Shown: positions 40,001 to 50,624, counted from the stretch's first letter. The stretch: 64,000 nt of DNA from Sphingobacteriales bacterium (GCA_016718845.1 JADKCK010000005.1:62001-126000), one strand, 5' to 3'. Program-made: numbers and translations. The notes: generated by a model from the sequence alone, not told the origin.

Positions 40001-40835
40001 AAAATTAAGCAACTCATCGGCATTAACCTTATCTGGTTTCTACCGTGAGTTAAAAGACATGGTACAAGCTCGTACCATATTGTATGCCTATCCGTTTAAT
40101 TATACTACATACGGCAACATAGACTTTGGTACGGTAAAAGGATTAGAACTTGCCTACGACCTTCGTCGTACACAAAACCTACGTATGACATTTAGCTACA
40201 CCCTACAATTTGCCGATGGTACAGGCTCGGGCGACCGCTCGCAGATTAACTTATTGAGCGCCGGACGACCTAACTTGCGTAGCATTTTCCCATTAAGCTA
40301 CGACTCGCGCCACTTGTTTAATGTAAACCTAGACTATAGCTTTGCAGATGGCAAAGATTACAACGGACCCAAATTATTTGGTAAAGACATTTTAGCCAAT
40401 ACAGGTTTAAATGTGGTATTCCGAGCACGCTCTGGCACACCTTACACCCAACAAGTTAATGCCACACCCGAAGGGCAATTTGGCGTGCAAACAAAATCGG
40501 CATTAGATGGTACCATTAATGGCTCGCGATTGCCTTTTACCACGCGTATAGATGTGCGTTTGGAAAAAGAATTTAAGTTTAAACTAAACAAAAAAGCAAA
40601 AGAACCTAACTCGTTTAGCGTATATGCTATTGCCCAAAACGTATTAGATGCCCGTAACATCATAAATGTGTATAATTACACAGGTAGCGCCGACGACGAC
40701 GGTTTTGTAGCCTCTTTAGGTGGAGCCGATGTAACCGGACAAGCATTTTCCGACCAATACCTACTTAAAGTGCAAAATCCTAACAACTTCAGTATTCCTC
40801 GTCGTATTCGTGTAGGTCTTATCTACAATTTCTAA
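37062..40835 (+). CDS. TonB-dependent outer-membrane receptor with carboxypeptidase-regulatory domain
   Basis: 1257 aa. Signal peptide MKQLFLLFFLTLFGSLAAMAQ; carboxypeptidase-regulatory-like domain (about 24-105, GKVTDAKNGEPLPFVNV); plug domain (about 115-230, GLNVRGSRSESTDYYIDGIKV); then a long 22-strand barrel ending in PRRIRVGLIYNF with terminal Phe. It takes up large substrates across the outer membrane with TonB energy. It is not a typical SusC, as no SusD follows. It heads an operon with a giant surface protein and a PorV-like barrel. Confidence 0.92.
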   Translation: MKQLFLLFFLTLFGSLAAMAQSGEIQGKVTDAKNGEPLPFVNVSVSINGSMAGAQTDFDGQYSIKPIPPGEYSVKASLVGYNSQQTDKVLVRSDKITFLDMQISESSNVLDVVEIVAYKVPLLQADETATGGTITKEDIQNLPTRNVASIASQTAGVFQADEGSGLNVRGSRSESTDYYIDGIKVRGGATLPASAIEQLTVVTGGLPARYGDATGGIINITTRGPSSQFSGGVELSSSKFLEPYNYNLANFSLAGPIIKIGKADKRRTLLGFFISGEYLHETDDDPSSLGIWKAKDDVLTNIIANPLVPSQTGSGFETAASLLTAENFEKIRIKQNVTKDDINFAGKLDFQPVQGINVTFGGNYSYSNGGAAGRSGGYRDFMRRYELFNWDHSPLVNSNVYRIYGRFTQRFANAKVENTEESKAKKQSPLQNAYYSVQFDYTRSSSSQQDPIFGDNLFDYGYVGKFNTTIAPTYGTEELKYGSITFNSYALNGYADTLVTYEPGGVNPVKDAHNAAYFALAGDDKDNYYSNIFQILNNKGYINGGLTPASLFATNSLWYVPGTHWNSYGYNQDNQYRLTFNGSFDLKKSGGSDRNKHAIEFGFEYEQRVDRSFFLNPDQLWDFMYDNIARYGNGIELDKENPYLLIDGQNVTLADYIAGQQANGQPFSEYDTILYNVVKTTDSYFDRKFREKFGLGALDYADVFSKGSDEYTLDMFSPDELFNDGQNTNYTYNGYDYLGQKTSEQPDFQDFWTAKNAEGMFTRPLGAFRPVYMAGFIQDKFAFKDLIFNVGVRVDRFDANQKTPKDFYSPLYGTRKAGEVSEFGVHPSTIGDDFVVYVDDALNPSAIKGYRDGDTWYNKDGLAVVDPIVLQSGTSVTPYLLPGQDISGDGYRKPEYNTSLAFEDYKPQISVMPRIAFSFSISDNAIFFAHYDVLTQRPQDRFQPTAKDYFYFNQTVQSGAIENANLRPERTIDYQIGFKQKLSNSSALTLSGFYRELKDMVQARTILYAYPFNYTTYGNIDFGTVKGLELAYDLRRTQNLRMTFSYTLQFADGTGSGDRSQINLLSAGRPNLRSIFPLSYDSRHLFNVNLDYSFADGKDYNGPKLFGKDILANTGLNVVFRARSGTPYTQQVNATPEGQFGVQTKSALDGTINGSRLPFTTRIDVRLEKEFKFKLNKKAKEPNSFSVYAIAQNVLDARNIINVYNYTGSADDDGFVASLGGADVTGQAFSDQYLLKVQNPNNFSIPRRIRVGLIYNF

Positions 40836-40844
40836 TACTTGCCT

Positions 40845-40950
40845 AACTATTCGGCTATTAATTTTCTTTTACGGAGATGCAAAAAGTATCACCACAAAAG
40901 CCGATAGCCAAAAGCCGACAGCCCGTAGCGGATAGCCGAATAGTTTTTTT
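40845..40950 (+). terminator. Intra-operon long-loop hairpin with T-run
   Basis: Arms AACTATTCGGCTAT (40845-40858) and its complement (40932-40945) enclose a loop of about 73 nt with short AGCCGATAGCC-like repeats, and TTTTT follows. It sits between the TonB receptor and the giant protein and may attenuate transcription. Confidence 0.55.
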
Positions 40951-40977
40951 TACCTAATTAAATTAAAATAATCAACA

Positions 40978-43900
40978 ATGAATATCCAACGATTTTTACT
41001 GTTGCTCACCGTGTTGTGCCTAACCCAAAAGATTGGGGCAAAAACCAACATTGGCGAGCCAGCCAAACATACACAAACGGCAAACAAAACCGATATTGCC
41101 GATTGTAACCCCGCCACGGCACAAGTAGAGTTGAACATAAACAATGTTCGTACTACACTACTTACAGGCGGCGACCTATGGTGGGACCCCGTAGGGCAAA
41201 ATCCCAAATACGAAGTACCTAAAATACCCATAGGCTCAAACGAATTACGTCTGCACTCTATTTATGCAGGTGCTTTATGGATTGGTGGTATAGACCAAGC
41301 AACAGGCGCTTTAAAAGTTGCTGCACAAACCTATCGCCAAACGGGTAACGACTTTTTTCCGGGACCACTAAACGACAACGGACAAACCGATGCCGAAACT
41401 TGTAATAACTTCGACCGTATGTGGACTGTTTACGGCTCGGAAATTGCCGAATTTGTGGGCAAATTTGAAGACGATAATAGCATTTCACTATCGGAAGTAC
41501 CCGACAATATGCTCAAATGGCCCGGCAGAAACAATCCTTATTTTAGCGATAAAAACCCCTTTGACCTGCCCGAAGATAAAATCTTCGCCCCTTTCTACGA
41601 CCGCAACGGCGATGATGTGTATAACCCGCTTGATGGCGATTACCCCGTAATTGACCCAAACTGCGAACCTAACTATGCCGACCAAATGATTTGGTGGATG
41701 TTTAACGACCGAGGCAATAGCCATACCGAGTCGGGTGGCGAAGCAATTGGTTTAGAAGTAGGTGCTTTGGCATTTGCTTTCCAAACCAACGACGAAACCA
41801 ATAACATGACCTTTTATCGTTATGAGGTAGACAACCGCTCAACAACACCACTCGACAAAACCTACTTTGGTCAATGGGTTGATCCCGATTTGGGAGAAGC
41901 CTTAGACGATTTTGTAGGTTGCTCCCCCGAAAATGCTTTAGGTGTGGTGTACAATGGCGATGCCAACGACGAAGGTTTTTATGGACAAGACGTACCTATG
42001 CTGGGCGTTGACTTTTTTAAAGGACCCAAGAAAAAAATAGGCAATAACCCCGATGGTACCCCTATCTACCAACAGTTAGGCATGTCGGCATTTGTGTATT
42101 ATAACAACAATTTTGGAGTACAAGGTAATCCCGAAAATGCCTCGCACTACTATGGCTACTTAAGTGGTTTTTGGAAAGATGGCACACCCTTTACCTACGG
42201 TGGTATCGGTAAAGGCGGCAGCACGCCTTATCCTTATATGTTCCCGAGCGAACCAAACTTGGCAGCAGGCACCACCGACCCATTCTACAAACTTAGAGGC
42301 ATGGTCAGAGTGTGCTGCAGGCAATACTCCGGATGACCGCCGTTTCTTGCAATCATCAGGTCCGTTTTTATTAGAACCAGGTGCTATAAACGAAATAGTA
42401 GTAGGGGTAGTTTGGACACGTGGAGCAACCTATCCTTGCCCATCGTACCAATTATTGCTAAACGCCGATAAAAAAGCACAAGCCTTGTTCGATAACTGCT
42501 TTAAACTAATTGACGGTCCCGATGCACCCGATTTGCTTGTCCGCGAATTAAACCAAGAACTAGTAATAGGCATCTGGAACGACTCTATCCGCTCGAACAA
42601 CAAATTTGAAAGCTATGCCGAAACAGACCCAGTTTTGGCAGCACAATCTATCGCTGATTCTATCTATACCTTCGAAGGTTACAAAGTTTTTCAATTAGTA
42701 GACGAAACTGTATCCCCATCGGAGTATACCAATGTAGATAAAGCACGTTTAGTAGCAGTAATAGATGTTAAAAACGGTATAAAACGCCTTATTAACTACG
42801 AGTTCGATGCATCGATAGGTGCATTAATACCAACTATAAAAGTACAAGCCGATGATATTGGTATTGGACACTCGCTAAACATCAAAGAAGATTTGTTTGC
42901 AACAGGCGATAAGCAATTAATCAACAACAAAGCCTATTTTTACTCGGCTCTTGCCTATGCCTACAACGATTATCAAACCTTTAACCCCGCCGAACCAGCC
43001 GCCGGAGGGCAATTAGTGCCTTACCTAGAAGGTAGAAATAACATCAAAAAATACAAAGCTATGCCACACATACCCGTACCACAACAAGACGGTATTGTGT
43101 TAAATAGCAAATTTGGCGATGGTCCCGAAGTAAAACAAATTGATGGCTTTGGTAGCGGTGGCAACGACCTTGAACTAATACCTGCTACCGTCGAAGAAAT
43201 ATTATCGAACGGTAAAGCCGAAGACCCTATTTATGCAAGTGGACAAACACCTGTAATGGTTAAAATATTTGACCCATTTAAAGTGCCTAACGCTAAATTT
43301 GAACTAACTATCAATAATACATTAGGGCAAGAACTAGTGCAACGCTCGCGCCGTTGGCAGTTGCGCAACCTCGATACCGGACAAGAGTACTTTGGCGAAA
43401 GAACCCTAAACGACTACGACGAACAAGCCGTTGGTGGTTGGGAAGAAAATTCGTTGGGCTTTACCATTGCTATGCAACAACAAGACCGCCCATCGGGTAG
43501 CGTAAACGGACTCATCAACTCAAGCCTTATCTTTACCGATAACCAAAAACAATGGTTAGCACCTATCCAAGACCAAGATGGCACCACCTTCTTCAACTGG
43601 ATACGCTCTGGCTCGTTTGCAAGTGACGGCAACAGCGAATTTAACGACAATGCCACTGCCGCAGGTGTTTATTTCGACCCTAAGCAATATTATGCTACCA
43701 TGATAGATGGTCGTATTGCTCCGTATTGTTTAGCTAACGTATTTACAACCTCTTCGTTGCAAGGTGGTTTCCCATTATTGGCTCCGGGCTGCTCCGACTG
43801 CTATGGCGATGGCTCTAACCTACCTAATACACTAAGCAATATGCGCAGCGTAGATATTGTGTATACCGCCGATAAAACAAAATGGACAAAATGCCCTGTT

Positions 43901-45052
43901 ATCGAAATGGCTAAAAGCACAGCTATTAGCCAAGGTAAATCTGCAAAAAATAGCTTGCGCAATCACCCCTCATGGGACAAAGACACCAATGGCTACGAAA
44001 ACGGCATAAGTGGCAACGTACAAAGTGGCACTACTTATTTTGTATATGGCACTTCGGCATCTTTTATTACCTATACCGATGCTAGCGGAGCAACCAAAAC
44101 TGTTAACGCCTTTAAATACTTTACCCCCGATGCCAACTCCGCTTTTGTTGCCAACAACGGGGCACAAGTGTACAACTCGGCTAATGTAGGTTATTCGTGG
44201 TTCCCCGGATACGCCATTAACGTAGAAACAGGCGAGCGCCTAAACATGATGTTCTCCGAAAACTCGTTTTTAGGAACCGACAACGGCGACGACATGATTT
44301 GGAACCCAACAAGCCGCACCGTTACTCCAACCTTTGGCCCAAGTGGCAATAACTTCCGCTTTGGTGGCGAACACTACATTTATGTAATGACCACTAAATA
44401 CGACCAAGGACAAGCCATACACGAAAAATTGGTACAAAACGCAGCAACCAGCAACATTGCCGTTAAAAACGAAGTGTACAACGATTGCATGTACGTATCA
44501 ACTACTATGCTAAGCCCTGGTTTTGAACTTAAATCGGTGGCAGATGGCATTATACCCGTAGATGCTCGTATGCGAGTGCGTATCAGTAATCCTTACCAAA
44601 TAGAAAGTGCCGATAATAATGTGCTAAAATATCAGTTTGATATGGGCGCTTATGCAGCCCAAAAACAACAAACCGAATTAGCTAAAAATGCACTCGATTT
44701 GGTACAAGTAGTGCCTAATCCCTACTATGCCTTCTCGAAATACGAAACTTCATCGCTAGATAACCGTGTACGTATTACCAACTTGCCTACACGTGCAAAA
44801 ATATCTATCTTTACGCTCGAAGGAACCGTTATTCAAACCATTAATGTAGATAACACAGGTTTAGATACAGCTATTGGTGATGAATCAAGTAGCAAAAAAA
44901 TAAACTCGGTAGATTGGAATATGACCAACTTCAAAAATATCCCAATTGCCAGCGGTGTTTACCTTATACATATAGACGCACCCGATTTGGGCGTGGAACG
45001 TACCATTAAATGGTTCTGTATCAACCGACCAATTGACTTAGATGTGTTCTAA
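40978..45052 (+). CDS. Giant envelope-associated surface protein, frameshifted
   Basis: The first frame (40978-42336) opens with signal peptide MNIQRFLLLLTVLCLTQKIGA. It contains WIGGIDQATGALKVAAQTYRQTGNDFFPG-type and DRNGDDVYNPLDGDYP segments typical of this Bacteroidota family. Near 42285-42292 a base is lost. The second frame resumes LEAWSECAAGNTPDDRRFLQSSGPF and runs to 45052, about 1358 aa in all. The C-terminus has VVPNPYYAFS and an Ig-like FlgD/T9SS-like fold (GVYLIHIDAP). Function is unknown; it is encoded between a TonB receptor and a PorV-family barrel. Confidence 0.8.
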
Positions 45053-45072
45053 ACTTTGTAACTATTAGTTTA

Positions 45073-45120
45073 TTGGCTGTTAGCCCATCGCAATTATTAT
45101 TGCCTTAAGCTAACAGCCAA
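45073..45120 (+). terminator. Intra-operon hairpin before the PorV-like gene
   Basis: 12-bp arms TTGGCTGTTAGC (45073-45084) and complement (45109-45120), followed by a weak T-run at about 45129. Possible attenuator or mRNA-stability element. Confidence 0.5.
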
Positions 45121-45157
45121 ATAACTACTTTTTTATCAAACAAAAACAAAAAAAACA

Positions 45158-46222
45158 ATGCACAGAATAAATACTATTTTTTGCTTAGTACTATTAACTT
45201 TTTTAAGTACAAGCACCGCCTGGGCAGGTAACTCAGACCGTGCAGGACAGGCGGGTGCTACCGAACTGCTCATCAATCCATGGGCAGCAAGTGGTGGTTT
45301 GCACGGCATGAACACCTCAACGGTAAAAGGCATCGAAGCTATGCGTGGCAACACCGCAGGTTTAGCATTTGTAGACAAAACCCAAATAGCCTTTGCCAGT
45401 ACCAAATGGCTAAGTGGCAGCGGCGTTAACCTAAATGCGTTTGGCTTTGGACAGCGCATAGGCGAAAGCGGCGTGTTGGGTATCAACCTAATGTCGGTAA
45501 GCTTTGGCGAAGTTGCCGTTACCACCAACGACTCGCCCGAAGGTACATCGGGGGCTACCTACCGCCCACAGTTGTTAAACATTAGCGTAGGCTATGCCAA
45601 ATCGTTCTCCGAAAGTATCCATGTAGGCTTTGGTATAACGATGGTCAACGAATCTATCTCGGATGTTAGAGCCAGCGGCGTTTGTATGGATATGGGTATC
45701 CAATACGTAACAGGTAAAGACAACAACATTCACTTTGGTATTGCCCTACGCAACATTGGTACCCCAATGCGCTTTAGCGGCGATGGTTTATCTACCAAGC
45801 TAAACTCGGCACAAGGTTATTTACTAACCGTTGACCAACGCGCCGAAAAATTTGAAATGCCCTCGCAGTTAAACATAGGCGCTGCTTACGACATATTGCT
45901 TGCCCAAAAAGTACACCGTATTACATTGATGGGTAACTTTACCTCTAACTCGTTTACCAAAGACTTTATTGGCGGCGGCGTAGAGTACTCGCTTAAAGAC
46001 ATGTTTATGCTACGAGCAGGCTATCGCTACGAAAAAGGTATTGCCAATAGTGTATTAGACCCTAACGAGCGTTCGTCGGCTTATACAGGCTTAAGCGCTG
46101 GTGTAGGTTTTAATGTTCCGTTGAAAAAAGAGGGAGGTCCTAAATTAGGTATTGACTATAGCTACCGTGCTACTAACCCTTATGCAGGCACACATACATT
46201 AGGTGTGATGGTTAATTTGTAA
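45158..46222 (+). CDS. PorV/PorQ-family outer-membrane barrel
   Basis: 354 aa. Signal peptide MHRINTIFCLVLLTFLSTSTAWA, then GATELLINPWAASGGLHGMNTSTVKGIEAMRGNTAGLAF, the PorV/PorQ family start, and a barrel of about 14 strands ending HTLGVMVNL. PorV shuttles T9SS cargo from the translocon to the attachment complex; paralogues serve dedicated clients. Being third in this operon suggests it handles the giant protein upstream. This role is inferred. Confidence 0.85.
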   Translation: MHRINTIFCLVLLTFLSTSTAWAGNSDRAGQAGATELLINPWAASGGLHGMNTSTVKGIEAMRGNTAGLAFVDKTQIAFASTKWLSGSGVNLNAFGFGQRIGESGVLGINLMSVSFGEVAVTTNDSPEGTSGATYRPQLLNISVGYAKSFSESIHVGFGITMVNESISDVRASGVCMDMGIQYVTGKDNNIHFGIALRNIGTPMRFSGDGLSTKLNSAQGYLLTVDQRAEKFEMPSQLNIGAAYDILLAQKVHRITLMGNFTSNSFTKDFIGGGVEYSLKDMFMLRAGYRYEKGIANSVLDPNERSSAYTGLSAGVGFNVPLKKEGGPKLGIDYSYRATNPYAGTHTLGVMVNL

Positions 46223-46244
46223 TCAAACAAATTGATAAAACAAT

Positions 46245-46282
46245 AATCCCCCATAATTTAATCAATTATGGGGGATTGTTAT
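46245..46282 (+). terminator. Terminator of the envelope operon
   Basis: 14-bp arms around CCCCC/GGGGG (46245-46258 and 46264-46277) followed by GTTATTT. It lies 23 bp after the PorV-like gene. Confidence 0.75.
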
Positions 46283-46405
46283 TTGAAGATTTACTGATTC
46301 GTAGCCTATTTGCACGGCAATAATACCCAAAATGTAACAATCACTTGCCTTTAAAAATCTTATTGCCGAACAAAATAAACGTTTGGTTGTTTATAAAGGT
46401 TAGTT

Positions 46406-47032
46406 ATGGATGCACAATTTTTACCCTTATTTCCGTTAAATGTAGTTGCTTTTCCGGGCGAGCAACTAAATTTACACATTTTTGAACCCAGATACAAGCA
46501 ACTTATTGCCGAAATTGCCCAAACAAACGGCACTTTTGGCATACCTCTTTTTGTTAACGGACGAGTAGCCGAGTATGGAACAGAAATGCAGCTAACAAAC
46601 ATCGAAAAAGTACACCCAAACGGCGAAATAGACATTAAAACAAAAGGTTTACGGGTGTTTAAAATGCTCAATTTTTTTGCAAAAACGCCCAATAAACTCT
46701 ATCCCTCGGGTATGGTTGAGTTTATAGATGATGTAGATAATCATTGCGAGGAAATACAACTAACCATTATACTCGAACTGCAAAAAATGTATCATGCCCT
46801 AAACATAAGAAAAGAATTTAGTAATTTCAATGCCTTTTCGATAGCTCACCATGTGGGTTTAAATATGGAGCAAGAATACCAAATACTGTGTATGTGTAAC
46901 GAAAAAGACCGCCAAGGGTTCATTCTTCAACACCTGCAAAAAATAGTGCCTATTGTTATCGAAGCCGAAAAACTAAAAGAAAAAGTACGTTTAAATGGCT
47001 ATTTCCGCAATTTTGAGGAACTAAAATTTTAA
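46406..47032 (+). CDS. LON substrate-binding domain protein
   Basis: 208 aa. FLPLFPLNVVAFPGEQLNLHIFEPRYKQLI is the signature of the Lon N-terminal (PUA-like) domain. It has no ATPase or protease domain, so it is a stand-alone LON-domain protein and possibly a substrate adaptor. An SDR gene follows after 14 bp, probably co-transcribed. Confidence 0.88.
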   Translation: MDAQFLPLFPLNVVAFPGEQLNLHIFEPRYKQLIAEIAQTNGTFGIPLFVNGRVAEYGTEMQLTNIEKVHPNGEIDIKTKGLRVFKMLNFFAKTPNKLYPSGMVEFIDDVDNHCEEIQLTIILELQKMYHALNIRKEFSNFNAFSIAHHVGLNMEQEYQILCMCNEKDRQGFILQHLQKIVPIVIEAEKLKEKVRLNGYFRNFEELKF

Positions 47033-47046
47033 CCACAATTTTTAAA

Positions 47047-47898
47047 ATGCAAGATAAAACTGTTTTAATTACGGGCGGTAACTCGGGTATTGGCAAAGAA
47101 GCAGCCATAGCCATAGCCAAACAAGGTGCTACGGTAGTTATTGCTTGTCGAAACGAAATTAGCGCTCAACAAGCTGTCGAGGATATTAAAAACGCATCGG
47201 GCAACACAAAAGTAGCGTTTATTAAGTTAGATTTAGCCTCCTTACAATCGGTGCGCAATGCCGCCAAGCAGTTTAAACAACAATACAAGCGTTTAGATGT
47301 GTTACTAAACAATGCGGGGGGTGCGTGGGCTACCAAACAATTTTCGGTTGATGGCTTCGAATACTCGTTTGCAACTAATCATTTAGGGCATTTTTTGCTC
47401 ACCAATTTGTTGCTCGACATGCTTAAACAAGCCCCCGAAGGACGTATCGTAAATGTATCATCGGAGGTGCACCGAATGACCCGCTTTGATTTTGAGCAAC
47501 AAATTAACCCAGCTTCGTACAATCAATGGAAAACATACGGCTTTACAAAATTGTGCAATGTACTGTTTACGTATCATTTAGCCAACAAACTTAGTGGCAC
47601 TAATGTTACCGTAAATGCGGTGCATCCGGGTGTGGTAAATACCAATTTTATGAAAAAACTACCCGGCATGTTAAAAACTGCGGCTTCGGTTGCTGGTTCG
47701 TTGTTTTTTTTAACACCGCAAAAAGGCGCGGCTCCGCTTGTGCAACTTTGTACCGACCCCAAACTGAAAGGCGTAACGGGCAAATATTTTAATCGCCACA
47801 AACAAGCAAAATCGGGGCAGGATAGCTACAATACGCAGTTTCAGGAGTTACTTTGGCAAAAAAGCGAACAAATGGCTGATTTAAAGGATAATGGATAA
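47047..47898 (+). CDS. Short-chain dehydrogenase/reductase, retinol-dehydrogenase-like
   Basis: 283 aa. Rossmann TGGNSGIGKEAA near residue 8, NNAGG, the catalytic Ser in VNVSSEVH, and the YxxxK motif as YGFTK. Subgroup features (RNEISAQQAVEDI, FSVDGFEYSFATNHLGHFLLT) match retinol-dehydrogenase-like SDRs. It reduces or oxidises a carbonyl/alcohol with NAD(P). Probably in an operon with the LON protein; the substrate is unknown. Confidence 0.9.
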   Translation: MQDKTVLITGGNSGIGKEAAIAIAKQGATVVIACRNEISAQQAVEDIKNASGNTKVAFIKLDLASLQSVRNAAKQFKQQYKRLDVLLNNAGGAWATKQFSVDGFEYSFATNHLGHFLLTNLLLDMLKQAPEGRIVNVSSEVHRMTRFDFEQQINPASYNQWKTYGFTKLCNVLFTYHLANKLSGTNVTVNAVHPGVVNTNFMKKLPGMLKTAASVAGSLFFLTPQKGAAPLVQLCTDPKLKGVTGKYFNRHKQAKSGQDSYNTQFQELLWQKSEQMADLKDNG

Positions 47899-47900
47899 TA

Positions 47901-47940
47901 AAAACTGCCGCTGCAAACTTTGGTTTGTAGCGGCAGTTTT
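47901..47940. terminator. Bidirectional terminator between convergent genes
   Basis: AAAACTGCCGCTGCAAAC and near-complement (47923-47940), with A- and T-runs outside. It serves the SDR (plus) and the OstA-like gene (minus). Confidence 0.85.
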
Positions 47941-47942
47941 TA

Positions 47943-49759
47943 TTACAAAAAGGCAATTAATAAAGGTCGTTGTTTTTCTTTCCATTCAAAGCCCCGCAAA
48001 ATAAAATCGCGGGGGCGCACATCTTTCATTGGGTAAAAAACGGCACTTGGTTGGGTTAGGTATTTTATTTTATCGGGTTTGCCATCTTTAAAAAACATAT
48101 TTATAGACGCTGCCGATGCTTTATTTACGCCCGAATATTCTTTTTTTTCGTTTTGCACAAAGTATACACTTTCGGCACTGCCTTGTGCAAAAACGTGGTC
48201 TATTTTTTTGTCAACAAAAAAGCCGGTTATGTTTTTGCCTTTTATTTGGTTATAAACATTGTCTTGTAGGCGGTTGCCCATAAAAGCATTGCTGTTTAAA
48301 TAAATTTGTTTGGGGGCATTGTTTTGGGTGCTTAAAAAGATGGTATCGGCATACAGTTGGTAATCGTCGCTCCACAAAATGGGGTTATAATAGAGCCTAA
48401 AAGTAGAGTCGGCGGTGGTGTAGGCAAGCGAGTCGCAGATGCCTTGCAAATCGGATTTAAGTATTTTTACGTGCCTATGTGCCAGAATATTTTTTACGCT
48501 GTCTATTTTGCCATCGGGTTTGGTTACGGCTTTGTTAAACGAGATAAGCGTGTCGGCAGTAATTCGGAGGGTATCTTTATCTACAATTTGGGTAAGCAGC
48601 ACATCTTGATACGCTACTACTCGTTTATCTTTGTCGTAGATGTTCAAAAATTTGCTGTTTAGTGTTACATTTTGCTTGGTATCGTGTAAAATTACCTTAC
48701 CTACGGCTTTGGTGTAGCCTGTTTTTTTGTCGTAAAAAAGGTTATCGGCGGTTAGTTGTTGTGTTTTTTGGGTGATGGTGGTGCGCTCGTTTAGCTCTAA
48801 TTGGTTGGTTTTGGGGTTATAGGTTCCGGCATTGGCGTTTATGGTTCCGTCGGCATTGGTAATGGTCGATGCGCCTTTAAATTGAGCTTTTTGGGTGGCT
48901 ATATCGTAATCTAATTTGGGTGTTTGCAGCTTATATTCGGGGGTGTTGAGCAGCACATTATCTTCAAAAAACACTTTTTTATCTTCTCCCTTATACAATG
49001 CTTTTTGGCTAGTTAGCACGGTTTCTTTGTTGGTTAGTTTGCCGCCACCTTCGTAGTTGCCTTCTTTGGTTTCCATGTTATACGACATCCTGTCCGATTC
49101 GATGGTCATACCGCCTTTTTCTGTCAATCGGCTGTTGTTGTATAGCTCAACTTGTTTGGTGTTGGCGTTATAATCCATTTTGTTGGTGGTAATTTTAGTG
49201 CCATCGGTGCCTGTTAGGCTTACTTTATCGTATAGGTATGCTTGTTTATTTTTAACAATGTATTCTACTTTATCGGCTTTTACGGTGGCTTTACTGTCTT
49301 TTAGCTCTACGTTTTTGTAGATGGTTGCTTTGCGAGATGTAAGGAGATAGACCAACGAGTCGGAGCGAATGTCGGTTTTGCCATCGGTTAAAAATACGTT
49401 TCCGTTAAAATTGGCTTTGGCTGATTGCCATTGTAAAATGCCCGTTTCGATTTTATCTGCACCGAGTCGCCTTGTTTGATGTATACGTTGCCAAATGCCC
49501 TAACGTTGTTTTCGTTGTAATATAATAAAGCGCTATCGCATTGCATGGTCATGTTGCCTTGTTGCAGCTTAACATTACCTTTTAGTTTCCGGATAGAGGT
49601 GTTTTCTTCTTCTATTACTTCTAGCTCGTCGGAGTTGAGGATTTCTACTAGTTTACTGTCGTCGGGTGGTGGTGTGCTGCTGGGTATTTGTGCCGATGCG
49701 CTAAAATGGCTTAAGAAGCAAAGTAATAGCAAAAGTATGATGATGGCGGTGTTTTTCAT
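47943..49759 (-). CDS. OstA/LptA-like LPS-transport protein, frameshifted
   Basis: The first frame from 49759 gives signal peptide MKNTAIIILLLLLCFLSHFSASA, then ILNSDELEVIEEENTSIRKLKGNVKLQQGNMTMQCDSALLYY, the OstA N-terminal beta-jellyroll. At about 49450-49455 the frame slips. The other frame resumes ETGILQWQSAKANFNGNVFLTDGKTDIRSDS and runs to 47943. It holds many repeated strands (ATIYKNVELKDSKATVKADKVEY) of the LptA/LptD-N type. The total is about 605 aa. Likely periplasmic, in lipopolysaccharide transport. A likely essential gene, so a sequence error is probable. Confidence 0.82.
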
Positions 49760-49824
49760 TAAGTTTTGGGTGTTTTGATAGAAAAATTAGCGTGTAGAAA
49801 GGGGTTGATGATGTGCTGCGCTTA

Positions 49825-49920
49825 AAATGTTTTGGGGGTGGCAGCAGCTTGGAAAGTGAGGGTAAGCTAAGCATCACCCCCAAAAAAGACATTTTCCGCG
49901 TCAAGCGGGGCAGGCGCTTG
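49825..49920 (+). repeat. Dispersed ~100-bp intergenic repeat, copy D
   Basis: gggggtg at 49834-49840, then a spacer, caccccc, AAAAAAGACATTTT and CCGCGTCAAGCGGGGC. It ends 9 bp before the GNAT stop codon and may serve as its 3' element. Confidence 0.85.
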
Positions 49921-49928
49921 CTTTGGTG

Positions 49929-50570
49929 TTAAGGTTTATTTTGTGGGATTGACAAGCTGGTTTTGTAAACTGCATTTGGGTAATAAATATTGTGGTAGGG
50001 TAGGGGAGGAGGGTGGATTTGGGGCAATGTTAGGTGTTTGGGGGTGTAGTTTTTGTTAAACCAAGCCATTGGTATATCTGCCTCGAAGTTGCCATAGATG
50101 CCGTTTGGGCTGTGCACTCGTTTTTCAAATCTACCCTCGATGTTAAAGCCTATTTTTTGGTAAAATTTAATGGCTTTATGGTTGCTTTCGCGGGCTATTA
50201 GCTCGACACGTAAAATGTCGGGGCGGGTGTTTTCGATGATAGACAGCAGTTGTGTGAAAATAAACTTGCCTATGCCTTGTGCCTGAAACGAGGGGTGTAC
50301 GACAATGGTTAGCTCGCTTAGTACATGGTCGAACAGTTTGGGCTCGGGTTTGTAACAATGTATTTCGGCAATAAGGTTGTTGTTTGTTGGGTGTTGGGCA
50401 ACTAAACAAATGCCATTTTTAAACGACCGTTGTAGGTTGTGGCTAACGTATTGTTCGGTAATTTCGTTTTTTGTGCGGGCAATGCCGCCTGTTAGTTGGG
50501 CAGTTGTTTGGTATAGCTTTATAATGTGGGGCAGGTCGGTTGGGGTGGCGTGGCGGATGATGATGGACAT
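49929..50570 (-). CDS. GNAT-family N-acetyltransferase
   Basis: 213 aa. The acetyl-CoA site is in ELTIVVHPSFQAQGIGKFIF (Q-x-x-G-x-G), with RVELIARESNHKAIKFYQKIGFNIEGRFEKRV closing the fold, as in RimI/PhnO-type enzymes. The last 35 residues are Pro/His-rich and unlike the family, probably run-on coding after loss of the original stop. Substrate unknown. Confidence 0.85.
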   Translation of the reverse strand: MSIIIRHATPTDLPHIIKLYQTTAQLTGGIARTKNEITEQYVSHNLQRSFKNGICLVAQHPTNNNLIAEIHCYKPEPKLFDHVLSELTIVVHPSFQAQGIGKFIFTQLLSIIENTRPDILRVELIARESNHKAIKFYQKIGFNIEGRFEKRVHSPNGIYGNFEADIPMAWFNKNYTPKHLTLPQIHPPPLPYHNIYYPNAVYKTSLSIPQNKP

Positions 50571-50624
50571 GAGGAACTTATTGAGGTAAAATTAAGGCAC
50601 AAAGATAAGCTAATTTTTGCAAAA

